Notes: generated by a model not told the origin, from the sequence alone. DNA of 64,000 bases from Sphingomicrobium lutaoense (GCF_014195685.1 NZ_JACICF010000001.1:753317-817316); one strand, 5' to 3'; counted from the stretch's first letter, positions 8,711 to 17,983 are shown. Translations and numbers: made by a program.

Positions 8711-8749
8711 GGGGCGTCCGGCATCAGTGCCGGGCGCCCCTTTTTCTTA
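8711..8749 (+). terminator. Rho-independent terminator after rplS
   Basis: A 13-bp stem (arms 8711-8723 and 8728-8740, one G-U pair) with a TCAG loop is followed by TTTTTCTTA. It lies between rplS and the peptidase gene and is one of the clearest terminators in the window. Confidence 0.92.
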
Positions 8750-8763
8750 TTTCCGGAGGATGC

Positions 8764-10977
8764 ATGCGTCTTGCCACCCTATTCGCCTTCACGCTTGCCA
8801 TGACGAGCCCTGCCAGCGCCGAGGAACTGACCCTCGAGCGGGTCTTCGCCAGCCCCGATCTCGACGGGCCGAGCCCGCGCAGCCCCGAACTGGCGCCCGA
8901 CGGTTCGCTGCTCACCCTGTTGTTGCCGCGTCCCGAGGACCGGCAGCGCTATGACCTGTGGGCGATGGATGCCGATGGCGGCGAGTGGCGGATGCTGGTC
9001 GACAGCGAGAAGGTGGGAACAGGCGCCGAGCTGTCCGAAGCCGAGAAGATGCAGCGCGAGCGCGCGCGCATCGGCGGCCTCAAGGGCATCGTCGCCTATC
9101 AGTGGACGCGCGACGGTCGCATCCTCGTTCCGCTCGACGGCGATCTCTACCTGGCCGGGACCGACGGGACGATCACTCGCCTGACCGACACCGAGGAAGG
9201 CGAACTTAATCCCGCGATCAGCCCTGAGGGGCGCTATCTTTCCTTCGTTCGCGACCGGCGGCTCTTTGTCGGGCCGGTGGGCGGCGAAGTCGAGGCGGTG
9301 ACGCCGCTCGAGATCGACGAGACGGTGCATTGGGGCGAAGCCGAATTCGTCGCGCAGGAAGAAATGAGCCGCACCACCGGCTATTGGTGGAGCCCCGATG
9401 ACCGGCGGATCGCGGTGCAGCGGTTCGACGAGGCGCCGGTGAAAATCGTCACCCGCACCTCGATCGGGGCCGAGGGCACCTCGACCTATGACCAGCGCTA
9501 TCCCGCCGCGGGAACCGACAATGTTCTTACCGGCCTTTTCATCATCGATGCCGATGGCGGCAACCGGGTGAAGGTCGACCTGGGCGAGGAAAAGGACATT
9601 TATCTCGCGCGGGTCGACTGGGCGCCCGACGGCAAGACGCTTTATGTCCAGCGGCAGGACCGGGCGCAGACGCGGCTCGACCTTCTTGCGGTCGATCCGG
9701 CGACGGGGAAAAGCGAACTCCTGTTCAGCGAACGGGCCGCCGAGGGGCATTGGATCAACCTTTCGGACGCCTATAAATTCCTCAAAGACGGGTCGCTCGT
9801 CTGGTGGTCCGAGCGCGACGGTTTCGGGCATCTTTACCTGCGCAGCCCCGACGGGCGCTGGCGGCAGCTGACCCAAGGGCCTTGGGTCGTCGATGAACTG
9901 GACGGTGTCGACGAGGATGCGGGGCGGCTCTTCTTCACCGCCAATCGCGACAATGTGATCGAGCAGCATCTTTATGCGCTCGATTATGTTCGCGAAGGCT
10001 CCGAGCCGGTGCGGCTGACCGAGGAAGGTTTCACGCACAAGGCCAAGATGGACAAGAAGGGCAAGCGCGCGATCATCGAACGGTCGAGCAGCGAGCGGCC
10101 GAGCCAGTCCTATCTCGCCGATGCCTCGGGCAACCGGATTGCCTGGATCGAGGAAAATGCGCTCGATGCCGACCATCCCTATGCGCCTTATCTCGACAGC
10201 CATGAGCCGAGCCGGTTCGGGACCATCGAGGGGCCGGACGGGACGCGGCTGCATTACGAGATGATCCTTCCGGCCGACATGGAGCCGGGCAAGCGCTATC
10301 CGGTCTTCTTTCAGCATTATGGCGGGCCGCACGCGCAGACCGTCCGCCAGTCCTGGGGCGGGGCGCTTCGCCAGTGGATCGTCGACCAGGGCTATATCTT
10401 CTTCCAGCTCGACAATCGGGGGTCCGCGGGTCGCGGGGTCGACTTCGAGAAGGCCATCTATCGCGCGATGGGCGGGCCAGAGGTCGATGACCAGCGTGTC
10501 GGGGCCGAATGGCTCAAGACGCTCGACTATGTCGATCCCGAGCGGATCGCGACCTATGGTTGGAGCTATGGCGGCTATATGACGCTCAAGATGCTGGCGC
10601 GCGATCCGGGGCTTTATGCCGCGGGGGTCGCGGGCGCTCCGGTGACCAAGTGGGAGCTTTACGACACCCATTATACCGAGCGCTACATGGGCGATCCGCG
10701 CAAGGTGCAGGCGGCCTATGACAAGGCGTCGACCTTCGATGGATATGAGCGGATCGACGACCCGCTGCTGCTCATTCACGGGATGAGCGATGACAATGTG
10801 GTACTCGACAATTCGACGATGATGGCGGCCAAGCTGCAGGAGGCGCGGATTCCGTTCCAGATGATGTTCTACCCGGGGCATGCCCATGGCGTGCGGGGGC
10901 CGAACGTGTCGGTCCACCTGTGGAACACGATCATGGACTTTCTCCATGTCCACGGGGTTCCCGGCGGCGCGCGTTGA
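8764..10977 (+). CDS. Secreted S9 family (DPP-IV-like) peptidase
   Basis: A 737-residue serine exopeptidase of the prolyl oligopeptidase clan. Residues 1-19 form a signal peptide (MRLATLFAFTLAMTSPASA), so it should act in the periplasm or outside the cell. Residues 30-480 form the beta-propeller (DPP-IV N-terminal region), which contains QEEMSRTTGYWWSPDD, the double-Glu motif that anchors substrate N-termini in DPP-IV. The hydrolase domain carries Ser601 in GWSYGGYM, Asp676 in HGMSDDN and His708 in HAHG as the triad. GGAGGA lies five bases before the ATG. Likely releases X-Pro or X-Ala dipeptides. Confidence 0.95.
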   Translation: MRLATLFAFTLAMTSPASAEELTLERVFASPDLDGPSPRSPELAPDGSLLTLLLPRPEDRQRYDLWAMDADGGEWRMLVDSEKVGTGAELSEAEKMQRERARIGGLKGIVAYQWTRDGRILVPLDGDLYLAGTDGTITRLTDTEEGELNPAISPEGRYLSFVRDRRLFVGPVGGEVEAVTPLEIDETVHWGEAEFVAQEEMSRTTGYWWSPDDRRIAVQRFDEAPVKIVTRTSIGAEGTSTYDQRYPAAGTDNVLTGLFIIDADGGNRVKVDLGEEKDIYLARVDWAPDGKTLYVQRQDRAQTRLDLLAVDPATGKSELLFSERAAEGHWINLSDAYKFLKDGSLVWWSERDGFGHLYLRSPDGRWRQLTQGPWVVDELDGVDEDAGRLFFTANRDNVIEQHLYALDYVREGSEPVRLTEEGFTHKAKMDKKGKRAIIERSSSERPSQSYLADASGNRIAWIEENALDADHPYAPYLDSHEPSRFGTIEGPDGTRLHYEMILPADMEPGKRYPVFFQHYGGPHAQTVRQSWGGALRQWIVDQGYIFFQLDNRGSAGRGVDFEKAIYRAMGGPEVDDQRVGAEWLKTLDYVDPERIATYGWSYGGYMTLKMLARDPGLYAAGVAGAPVTKWELYDTHYTERYMGDPRKVQAAYDKASTFDGYERIDDPLLLIHGMSDDNVVLDNSTMMAAKLQEARIPFQMMFYPGHAHGVRGPNVSVHLWNTIMDFLHVHGVPGGAR

Positions 10978-11001
10978 TTTTGGCGGGGGCGGCCTTATGT
11001 C
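10974..11001 (+). promoter_or_regulatory. Candidate promoter for asd
   Basis: TTGATT at 10974-10979, overlapping the peptidase stop codon, is followed after 16 bases by TATGTC at 10996-11001. A start site near 11008 would give a short leader before the asd ATG. Visual prediction only. Confidence 0.3.
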
Positions 11002-11033
11002 GCCCGCGAGCCTGAGAATTTGAAGGAAGCGAA

Positions 11034-12059
<1,026 letters not shown>

Positions 12060-12061
12060 AG

Positions 12062-12385
12062 ATGAGCACCGAGCGATATGAGCCGCCGGTCGATCCCTAT
12101 GCGGGGGCGCGGGCGGCGAGCGGGCTGCTGGCTTTCGAGATCCTGCGGCGCTGGGCGCGGCGCTGGCTGATCATCCTGCCGATCGCCTTTCTCATCGGCA
12201 TCGTGCTGTCCGATTATTCGTGGATCTTCTGGGTGCCGGCGGCGATCGGGGGCGTATCGCTCCTGGTGCGGCTCATGCTCATCCGTTTCGTTCGCAAGCG
12301 CATTCCGCGTGGGCAGCGCGGGCCGATCGATGTCGAGGGGAGCCGCGTGATCGAGGGCGACCGGATCGAGGATCTGCGCGACTAG
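12062..12385 (+). CDS. Small two-span membrane protein, unknown function
   Basis: A 107-residue protein starting two bases after the asd stop, so probably co-transcribed. A polar N-terminus (MSTERYEPPVDPYAGARAAS) is followed by two hydrophobic helices near residues 38-55 and 59-78, the first preceded by an Arg-rich stretch (ILRRWARRW), and a charged C-terminal tail (VIEGDRIEDLRD). I do not recognise a family. Its stop codon overlaps the stop of the convergent hydroxylase gene on the palindrome CTAG. Confidence 0.7.
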   Translation: MSTERYEPPVDPYAGARAASGLLAFEILRRWARRWLIILPIAFLIGIVLSDYSWIFWVPAAIGGVSLLVRLMLIRFVRKRIPRGQRGPIDVEGSRVIEGDRIEDLRD

Positions 12386-13041
12386 AGTGCCGACCAGTAG
12401 CGGTAGAGGCTTTCGCGCACGAAGCGCAGCTTCATGTGGTTTTCATGGTCCATCTTGTCGCCTTCGAGGGCGGCGATTTCGCCCAGTTCGAAGAGCATGT
12501 GCCGCTTGAAGGGATCCGAAACGCGGCTCTGGATGAAGCTGATCGCGACGAGCCGTTCGCCCTTCGTGACCTCGGTGACTTCGTGGAGCGCGTTCGAGGG
12601 ATAGATGATCGCTTCGCCGGGCTTCAGCTTGAAGTCCATCGAGCCTTCGCCGAGCCAGACGCGTAGCGCGCCGCCTTCATAGCTGTCGGGATCGTTGAGG
12701 AAGACGGTGCAGCTGAGGTCCGAGCGCACGGTCCCCTTGGGAAGCTGGAGATAGGCCGCATCGCCATGCGTGCCATATTTCATCCCCTTCTCATATTTGG
12801 TGAGAAGCGGGGGCGCGAGCGCGGTCGCAAAGGTGAATTCCATGAATTCGGGGCTGCGCAGCATGGCATCGCGGACGATCGAGGATGATTGTTCGTAGAT
12901 CTTCGCGTCGTGCAGCTGGAGATTCTGCTTGGCGGTGTTGGCGGGATTGGTGATCCGCCCGTCGACGAAGGGCGCATCGGCGGCGATGGCGCGTAGGCGG
13001 TCGATCTCGGCGGGTTCGAGCAGGGGAAGGATCCGGTACAT
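12382..13041 (-). CDS. Fe2+/2-oxoglutarate-dependent PKHX-type hydroxylase (PiuC/YbiX family)
   Basis: A 219-residue cytoplasmic dioxygenase. The iron ligands are visible as His92 and Asp94 in YGTHGDAAYL and His153 in SNALHEVTEV, with Arg163 (KGERLVAISF) positioned to bind 2-oxoglutarate. The family, with E. coli YbiX and Pseudomonas PiuC, usually lies beside TonB-dependent siderophore receptors and is iron-regulated; the substrate is unknown. Here no receptor is adjacent, the nearest being about 6.5 kb away. The start follows from the conserved MYRILPLLEPAEIDRL opening. Confidence 0.9.
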   Translation of the reverse strand: MYRILPLLEPAEIDRLRAIAADAPFVDGRITNPANTAKQNLQLHDAKIYEQSSSIVRDAMLRSPEFMEFTFATALAPPLLTKYEKGMKYGTHGDAAYLQLPKGTVRSDLSCTVFLNDPDSYEGGALRVWLGEGSMDFKLKPGEAIIYPSNALHEVTEVTKGERLVAISFIQSRVSDPFKRHMLFELGEIAALEGDKMDHENHMKLRFVRESLYRYWSAL

Positions 13042-13088
13042 GGCTTCAACCCTTGCCGCGATGCGCCGCGCGAGGCAAGGCGGGTCGC

Positions 13089-13280
13089 ATGATCGATCCT
13101 GAACTTGCCGCCCGCCTCAAGCGCTGGGCGATCCGCTGGGCCATCGGTGGTGCGCTCATCTTTCTCGTCGTGACGATCGAGCCGCGCATCGCCCCGCTGG
13201 CGTGGGTCGCCGCGGGAGTTGCCTTCGGGACGCTGGCGGCGATGATCGCGGCGCATTTCTATCTGCGGAGAAAGAAGTGA
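13089..13280 (+). CDS. Small two-span membrane protein
   Basis: A 63-residue protein with a short polar start (MIDPELAARLKRW) and two hydrophobic segments (AIGGALIFLVVTIEP and LAWVAAGVAFGTLAAMIAAHFYL) ending in the basic tail RRKK. Unknown family. Its TGA overlaps the GTG start of the following hydrolase gene (GTGA), which strongly suggests coupled translation and that it is real. The start at 13089 was chosen over an upstream ATG that would extend into the divergent promoter region of the hydroxylase gene. Confidence 0.65.
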   Translation: MIDPELAARLKRWAIRWAIGGALIFLVVTIEPRIAPLAWVAAGVAFGTLAAMIAAHFYLRRKK

Positions 13281-14047
13281 GCGAAGTCGAAGTCCATTAT
13301 TGGCAAGCCAGCGACGGGGTTTCGCTCGCCTATCGCGCGATGGGCGAGGAAGATGGTTCGCCGGTCATTCTCGTCCACGGCCTGTTTTCGGACGGGCTCA
13401 CCAACTGGATCAAATTTGGCCATGCCGCGATGCTGGTCGAAGCGGGGTTCCGCGTGCTGATGCCCGACCTTCGCGCGCACGGCCTGTCGGATGCGCCGCA
13501 TGATCCCGAAGCCTATCCCGACGGCATCCTCGGTCGCGACCTGTGCGAAATGGTCGAGATGCTCGGGCTGGAGCAGGGCGGATATGACCTCGGCGGATTT
13601 TCGCTGGGCAGTCGGACGACGGTGCAGGCGGTGGGCGCGGGATTGGAGCCGCGCCGCGCCATCCTGTCGGGCATGGGGCTCGAAGGACTGACCGGATGGG
13701 ACCGGCGCCAGCAATTCTTCATCGAGGCAATCGACCATTTCGACGAGGTCAAGCGCGGCGATCCGCATTTCATGGCGGTGAGTTTCATGAAGACAATGGG
13801 GGTCGACCGCGTCGCGGCGCGGCACCTTCTGCCGAGTTTCACCGATGCGAAAAGCCAGTGGCTCGAAGCCTTCACCATGCCGACCGCGGTCATCTGCGGG
13901 ACAGAGGATCAAGATAATGGCTCGGCGCCCGCACTGGCCGATGCATTGCCCCATGGCGAATATATGCCGATCCCCGGCACCCATATGTCGAGCGTGACGC
14001 ACAAGGACCTCGGGCAGGCGCTCGTGCGTTTCCTGACGGCCGCTTGA
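13277..14047 (+). CDS. Alpha/beta hydrolase
   Basis: A 256-residue soluble alpha/beta hydrolase. The oxyanion-hole motif VILVHGLFSDG is near residue 31, the nucleophile elbow GFSLGSRT gives a Ser near 108, the acid is probably in the CGTEDQDNG stretch, and the catalytic His is in PGTHMSSVTH. No signal peptide. The start is a GTG overlapping the stop of the preceding small membrane protein. Substrate is unknown; fold and triad resemble esterases and peroxidase-like hydrolases. Confidence 0.88.
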   Translation: MSEVEVHYWQASDGVSLAYRAMGEEDGSPVILVHGLFSDGLTNWIKFGHAAMLVEAGFRVLMPDLRAHGLSDAPHDPEAYPDGILGRDLCEMVEMLGLEQGGYDLGGFSLGSRTTVQAVGAGLEPRRAILSGMGLEGLTGWDRRQQFFIEAIDHFDEVKRGDPHFMAVSFMKTMGVDRVAARHLLPSFTDAKSQWLEAFTMPTAVICGTEDQDNGSAPALADALPHGEYMPIPGTHMSSVTHKDLGQALVRFLTAA

Positions 14048-14106
14048 TTTTGGAAGTGCGCGGGATAGTGTCCCGCATGACCCGATCTGTCGAGGAGAGT
14101 GAACAA

Positions 14107-15990
14107 GTGAAACGCCTATCCGCCACCATCTCGCTTGCCGCGCTGGCGCTGGCCGGCTGCACCACCGCATCCGATGCGCCCGTCGCCAGGGCGAGCGCCG
14201 AGCCGGTGCCCGAGCCTCTTCTTGCCGATGCCGATCTCGAGCATCCGCTGACGCCCGCCGGTGCCAAGGCCTTCGTCGAGGAAGTCGAAGCCGAATTTCT
14301 CGAACTGAGCGACATTGCCGGGCGCGCTGCCTGGATCAATTCGACTTATATTCTCGACGACAGCGACCGGCTGTCGGCCTATTTCGGCACCATCTTCACC
14401 GAGAAGGGCGTCGAATATGCGAGCAAGGCGGCCAAATATGCCGAAGTCGAAGGGCTAGACTATGATACCGCGCGCAAGCTCGACATCCTGCGCGGCAGCC
14501 TGACGCTCGCGGCGCCCAGCCGCGACGGTGCGGCCAAGGAACTCAATGAAATCGCGACCAAGCTCCAGTCGATGTACGGCAAGGGCAAGGCCGAACTCGA
14601 TGGCAAGGAAGTGCCGGGCGTCGATGCCGAGGAAATGATGGCGACGCTGCGCGATCCGGCGAAGCTGAAGCAGTTGTGGACCAGCTGGCACGACAATGTC
14701 GGCAAGCCGATGAAGGATGATTATGCGCGCATGGTCGCGATCGCCAACGAAGGCGCGCGTGAACTGGGCTATGCCGACACCGGCAACATGTGGCGCAGCC
14801 AATATGACATGACGCCGCAGGAATTCTCGGCGATGTACGACCGGCTGTGGGCCGAGACCAAGCCGCTCTACGACGATCTGCACTGCTATGTGCGCAGCGA
14901 ACTCAACGAGTTCTACGGCGATGACGTGCAGCCCGCCAACGGGCCGATCCGTGCCGATCTCCTGGGCAATATGTGGGCGCAGGAATGGGGCGCCATCTAT
15001 GACATCGTCGCGCCCGAAGGCGCGGGCGACCTCGGCTATAACCTTACCGACCTCCTCATCGCCAACGATGTCGATGAAGTCGAGATGGTCCGCATCGGCG
15101 AGCGTTTCTATACCTCGCTGGGGCTCGACCCGCTGCCCGAAAGCTTCTGGGAAAAGAGCCAGTTCATCAAGCCGCAGGACCGCGAAGTGGTGTGCCATGC
15201 CTCGGCATGGAATGTCGACAATGTCGATGACCTGCGCATCAAGATGTGCATCAAGCGCAACGAAGCCGATTTCGTGACCATCCATCACGAACTGGGCCAC
15301 AATTATTACCAGCGCGCCTACAACCAGCAGCCCTATCTCTATCTCAACGGCGCCAACGACGGCTTCCACGAAGCGATCGGCGATTTCGTCGCGCTGTCGG
15401 TGACGCCCGAATATCTGGTGCAGATCGGGCTTCTCGATGCCGACAAGGTGCCGAGCGCCGACAAGGATATCGGCCTCCTCCTGTCGCAGGCGATGGACAA
15501 GGTGGCCTTCCTTCCGTTCGGCCTGCTGGTCGACAAATGGCGTTGGGGGGTATTCGACGGTTCGACCCCGCCCGCGCAATATAATGACAGCTGGGTCGGG
15601 CTGAAGCAGCAGTACCAGGGCATCGTCCCGCCGGTACCGCGCGGTCCCGATGCCTTCGATCCGGGTGCCAAATATCATATCCCGGGCAACACGCCCTATG
15701 CGCGCTACTTCCTCGCGCGCATCCTCCAGTTTCAATTCTACAAGGCGGCCTGCGACATGGCCGGTTGGGACGGGCCGCTGCACCGCTGCAGCTTCTACGG
15801 CAACAAGGAAGTCGGCCAGCGGTTGAACGCGATGCTCGAGATGGGGGCGTCCAAGCCCTGGCCCGACGCGCTCGAGAGCTTCACCGGCACGCGCCAGATG
15901 ACGGCCAAGCCGATGGTCGAATATTTCGCGCCGCTCCATACCTGGCTCAAGGAACAGAACCAGGGCAAGAATTGCGGCTGGAACAGCTAG
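14107..15990 (+). CDS. M2 family (angiotensin-converting-enzyme-like) peptidyl-dipeptidase, lipoprotein
   Basis: A 627-residue zinc dicarboxypeptidase. The GTG at 14107 is preceded by GAGGAG and begins a lipoprotein signal, KRLSATISLAALALAGC, so the enzyme is probably lipid-anchored in the periplasm. The zinc site is intact: His394-Glu395-x-x-His398 in TIHHELGHNYY and Glu422 in HEAIGDF, 24 residues after the second His as in ACE. C-terminal YARYFLARILQFQFYKAAC is also ACE-like. Removes dipeptides from peptide C-termini; together with the DPP-IV-like peptidase it suggests peptide scavenging. A longer reading from an upstream ATG would spoil the lipobox position. Confidence 0.95.
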   Translation: MKRLSATISLAALALAGCTTASDAPVARASAEPVPEPLLADADLEHPLTPAGAKAFVEEVEAEFLELSDIAGRAAWINSTYILDDSDRLSAYFGTIFTEKGVEYASKAAKYAEVEGLDYDTARKLDILRGSLTLAAPSRDGAAKELNEIATKLQSMYGKGKAELDGKEVPGVDAEEMMATLRDPAKLKQLWTSWHDNVGKPMKDDYARMVAIANEGARELGYADTGNMWRSQYDMTPQEFSAMYDRLWAETKPLYDDLHCYVRSELNEFYGDDVQPANGPIRADLLGNMWAQEWGAIYDIVAPEGAGDLGYNLTDLLIANDVDEVEMVRIGERFYTSLGLDPLPESFWEKSQFIKPQDREVVCHASAWNVDNVDDLRIKMCIKRNEADFVTIHHELGHNYYQRAYNQQPYLYLNGANDGFHEAIGDFVALSVTPEYLVQIGLLDADKVPSADKDIGLLLSQAMDKVAFLPFGLLVDKWRWGVFDGSTPPAQYNDSWVGLKQQYQGIVPPVPRGPDAFDPGAKYHIPGNTPYARYFLARILQFQFYKAACDMAGWDGPLHRCSFYGNKEVGQRLNAMLEMGASKPWPDALESFTGTRQMTAKPMVEYFAPLHTWLKEQNQGKNCGWNS

Positions 15991-16014
15991 GCTTTCTCCG
16001 AGCCCCGGCAAAAG

Positions 16015-16046
16015 AAAGGCCCCGTCGTTTCCGGCGGGGCCTTTTT
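16015..16046. terminator. Bidirectional rho-independent terminator
   Basis: GGCCCCG (16018-16024) pairs with CGGGGCC (16035-16041) across a ten-base loop. It is flanked by TTTTT on the plus side and AAAGAAA on the other, which reads as a T-run on the minus strand. It can end the M2 peptidase gene and the convergent small membrane-protein gene. Confidence 0.88.
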
Positions 16047-16065
16047 CATGCTGGGTCCGGGGCGC

Positions 16066-16293
16066 TCAATAAGCGACCGCACCGGCGTGCAATTGCTGGT
16101 CGACCAGCGGATCGGTGATGTCGTCGAGCGCGTCCCATGCCTTGCGGCGGCGCAGCCACCAGGCACCGGCACCGGCGAGCGCGGCAACACCCGCGAGCGC
16201 GAGGGCCGAGCCGAGGGGATTGTCCTGGATGCCTTGCGCGGCGCGGTGGGCGAGGGGGGTGGTTTCCTGGCGATCGTTCGTGGCGGCGTTCAT
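16066..16293 (-). CDS. Small single-span membrane protein, cationic stop-transfer
   Basis: A 75-residue protein. The polar N-terminus (MNAATNDRQETTPLAHRAAQ) is followed by one Gly/Ala-rich span (ALALAGVAALAGAGAWWL) ended by RRRK, then an acidic C-terminal segment (AWDALDDITDPLVDQQ). AAGGAG stands six bases before the chosen ATG; an upstream in-frame ATG has no such site. Layout resembles the next gene (16392-16715) and, loosely, the C-terminal anchors of ElaB/YqjD-like ribosome-binding proteins. Function unknown. Confidence 0.7.
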   Translation of the reverse strand: MNAATNDRQETTPLAHRAAQGIQDNPLGSALALAGVAALAGAGAWWLRRRKAWDALDDITDPLVDQQLHAGAVAY

Positions 16294-16330
16294 CGGGTCT
16301 CCTTGGAAGAGGATGGGGGGAAGATCATAA

Positions 16331-16368
16331 GAGAAGGGGCGCGCCCCCCGTTCGGTGAAGCGCGCCCC
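16331..16368 (-). terminator. Probable terminator after the 107-residue small membrane protein
   Basis: On the minus strand GGGGCGCGC and GCGCGCCCC (plus-strand 16360-16368 and 16336-16344) form a perfect 9-bp stem with a 15-base loop, followed by the T-rich TTCTCTTATG. It lies directly beyond the stop at 16392. Confidence 0.6.
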
Positions 16369-16391
16369 CAATCGGTCAACAGGCGAGGGCC

Positions 16392-16715
16392 TTAGGACTT
16401 CGCGTCCGAGACACCCTTCTTGTTGATCTGTTCGACTTCGCTCACGATCTTGTCATTCGAGCTGGCGTGGCCGAAAGCGGTACCCACCTTCTTCTTGCGG
16501 TTGAGAAGGAAGGCGCCCGCACCGGCCGCGGCCGCCACGCCGGTCGCGATTGCGGCGCTGGTTTTCGGATAGTCACGGATCGTGCGATAGGTCTGGCCGG
16601 CGAAATCGTTACGCTCAGCGAGATTCTGCCAGGTCGAGCTGTTCTGCGAGCTTTCGCTCTGCTTGCTCTGGCTGGTGGTCTGGCTGCTCTGCTGGCTGGT
16701 CGTCTTGTTCGTCAT
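16392..16715 (-). CDS. Ser/Gln-rich single-span small membrane protein
   Basis: A 107-residue protein with a striking N-terminal low-complexity stretch of Ser, Gln, Thr and Lys (residues 2-29), then a soluble segment (WQNLAERNDFAGQTYRTIRD) and one Gly/Ala-rich span (AAIATGVAAAAGAGAFLL) followed by NRKKK. The C-terminus is polar. It shares the Gly/Ala span plus Lys/Arg stop pattern with the neighbouring 75-residue protein, and the two form a minus-strand pair. GGGAGAA precedes the ATG. I do not recognise a named family; membrane anchoring is inferred from hydrophobicity. Confidence 0.7.
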   Translation of the reverse strand: MTNKTTSQQSSQTTSQSKQSESSQNSSTWQNLAERNDFAGQTYRTIRDYPKTSAAIATGVAAAAGAGAFLLNRKKKVGTAFGHASSNDKIVSEVEQINKKGVSDAKS

Positions 16716-16805
16716 GCATTTTCTCCCGATTTGAAATTCATGACACCAACGCGGCAGTGACACATTGTCTCCTCTGCCTGTCGCAGCCGGATCACAGTTG
16801 GCCGA

Positions 16806-17285
16806 TCACATTTGGCCGAGCATCGTCTCCGCACCCGATACCGAATAATCGCCGGGCTCTTCGACATTGAGCTGTTCGACGACGCCGTCATTGACCACCA
16901 TCGAATAGCGCTGCGAGCGCTTGCCCATGCCGAACTTGGAAGCGTCGAAGTCGAGGCCGAGCGCTTCGGCGAAGGCGGCATTGCCATCCGAGATCATCAC
17001 GATGTCGTCCGAGCCCTGCTGCTTGTTCCACTCGGCCATCACGAAAGCGTCGTTGACCGCGGTGCCGACGATCTCGTCGACGCCCTTGGCCTTCAGTTCG
17101 TCCGCTTTTTCGACATAGCTGGGGAGATGCTTGACCGAGCAGGTCGGCGTGAAGGCGCCGGGGACCGCGAAGAGCGCGACTTTCTTGCCGGCGAAATATT
17201 GGCCCGTGCTCGTGGGAATGGGGCCTTCGGGAGTGGCCAGGGTCACCTGCACGTCGGGAAGCTTGTCGCCAACCTTGATGGTCAT
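16806..17285 (-). CDS. Peroxiredoxin (Prx5/type II, single cysteine)
   Basis: A 159-residue peroxiredoxin of the AhpC/TSA-like Prx5 group. Peroxidatic Cys49 is in PGAFTPTCS, and the downstream GKRSQRYSMVVNDG contains the conserved Arg. No second cysteine exists in the protein, so it must be recycled by an external thiol such as glutaredoxin/glutathione rather than an intramolecular disulfide. AAGGAGAAT precedes the start. It is divergent from yqgE, with a plausible promoter between them. Confidence 0.95.
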   Translation of the reverse strand: MTIKVGDKLPDVQVTLATPEGPIPTSTGQYFAGKKVALFAVPGAFTPTCSVKHLPSYVEKADELKAKGVDEIVGTAVNDAFVMAEWNKQQGSDDIVMISDGNAAFAEALGLDFDASKFGMGKRSQRYSMVVNDGVVEQLNVEEPGDYSVSGAETMLGQM

Positions 17286-17314
17286 CTTGATATTCTCCTT
17301 TTTTCGAAGGAGCC

Positions 17315-17343
17315 GACATAGGATGGTGGCCCCCTGCCAACAA
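17315..17343 (-). promoter_or_regulatory. Candidate promoter for the peroxiredoxin gene
   Basis: On the minus strand TTGTTG (17343-17338) and TATGTC (17320-17315) are separated by 17 bases. A start near 17308 would give a leader of about 20 bases before the peroxiredoxin ATG. Visual prediction only. Confidence 0.4.
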
Positions 17344-17382
17344 GACTTGTGGAAAGGGGGATGGTTCCGGCACTATGGCGGC

Positions 17383-17943
17383 ATGGAGCAAGCCCAATTC
17401 CTGACCAGCCAGTTTCTCCTGGCGATGCCCGGCATGGGCGATCCGCGCTTCGAGCAGGCGGTGATCATGATGGCCGCGCATGACGAGGACGGGGCGCTCG
17501 GCATCGGCGTAGGGTCGCTGCTGGCGGGGATGACATTGCGCGGGCTCCTGAAGGATCTAGAGATCGATCCGGGCGAAGCGCCCGATGTCGCCATCCATCA
17601 TGGCGGGCCGGTCGAGCCGGGGCGGGGGTTCGTTCTCCATTCGCTCGACTGGGCCGGGCAGGACAGCGTGCAGATCGGCGAACTGTGCGGGCTGTCGGGG
17701 ACGCTCGATGTTCTGAAGGCAATCGCGGCGGGCAAGGGGCCGTCGCAGTTCCTCGTCGCGCTCGGCTATGCCGGGTGGGAAGCGGGGCAGCTCGACGAGG
17801 AGATGACGCGGCATGGCTGGCAGGCCGCGCCGGCATCGCGCGAGTTGCTGTTCGAGACCGGCACCGGCGAGCGCTGGGCGGAGAGTTTCAAGGCGCAGGG
17901 CATCGATCCGGCGCTGCTCGTCGGGGAAACCGGAGCGGCCTGA
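17383..17943 (+). CDS. YqgE/AlgH family protein
   Basis: A 186-residue protein of the UPF0301 (YqgE/AlgH) family. FLLAMPGMGDPRFEQAVIMMAAHDEDGALGI at the start, split by the family's conserved acidic residues, and HHGGPVEPGRGFVLHS in the middle are diagnostic. AlgH was named as an alginate regulator in Pseudomonas, but the molecular role is unresolved. The ATG at 17383 matches the family N-terminus; a longer upstream frame crosses the divergent promoter region. ahcY follows after about 70 bases. Confidence 0.93.
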   Translation: MEQAQFLTSQFLLAMPGMGDPRFEQAVIMMAAHDEDGALGIGVGSLLAGMTLRGLLKDLEIDPGEAPDVAIHHGGPVEPGRGFVLHSLDWAGQDSVQIGELCGLSGTLDVLKAIAAGKGPSQFLVALGYAGWEAGQLDEEMTRHGWQAAPASRELLFETGTGERWAESFKAQGIDPALLVGETGAA

Positions 17944-17954
17944 CGGGCCCCTGA

Positions 17955-17983
17955 TTGCACCGGCGGACGATACCGGCTAGGGC
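17955..17983 (+). promoter_or_regulatory. Candidate promoter for ahcY
   Basis: TTGCAC at 17955-17960 and TAGGGC at 17978-17983 with 17-base spacing, just upstream of ahcY. No SAH- or SAM-riboswitch-like fold was recognised in the short leader. Visual prediction only. Confidence 0.28.

Noticed and set aside
8779-10953. A 724-codon frame opposite the DPP-IV-like peptidase
   Set aside because: Antisense shadow; no ribosome-binding site and no domain, whereas the peptidase triad is intact on the plus strand.
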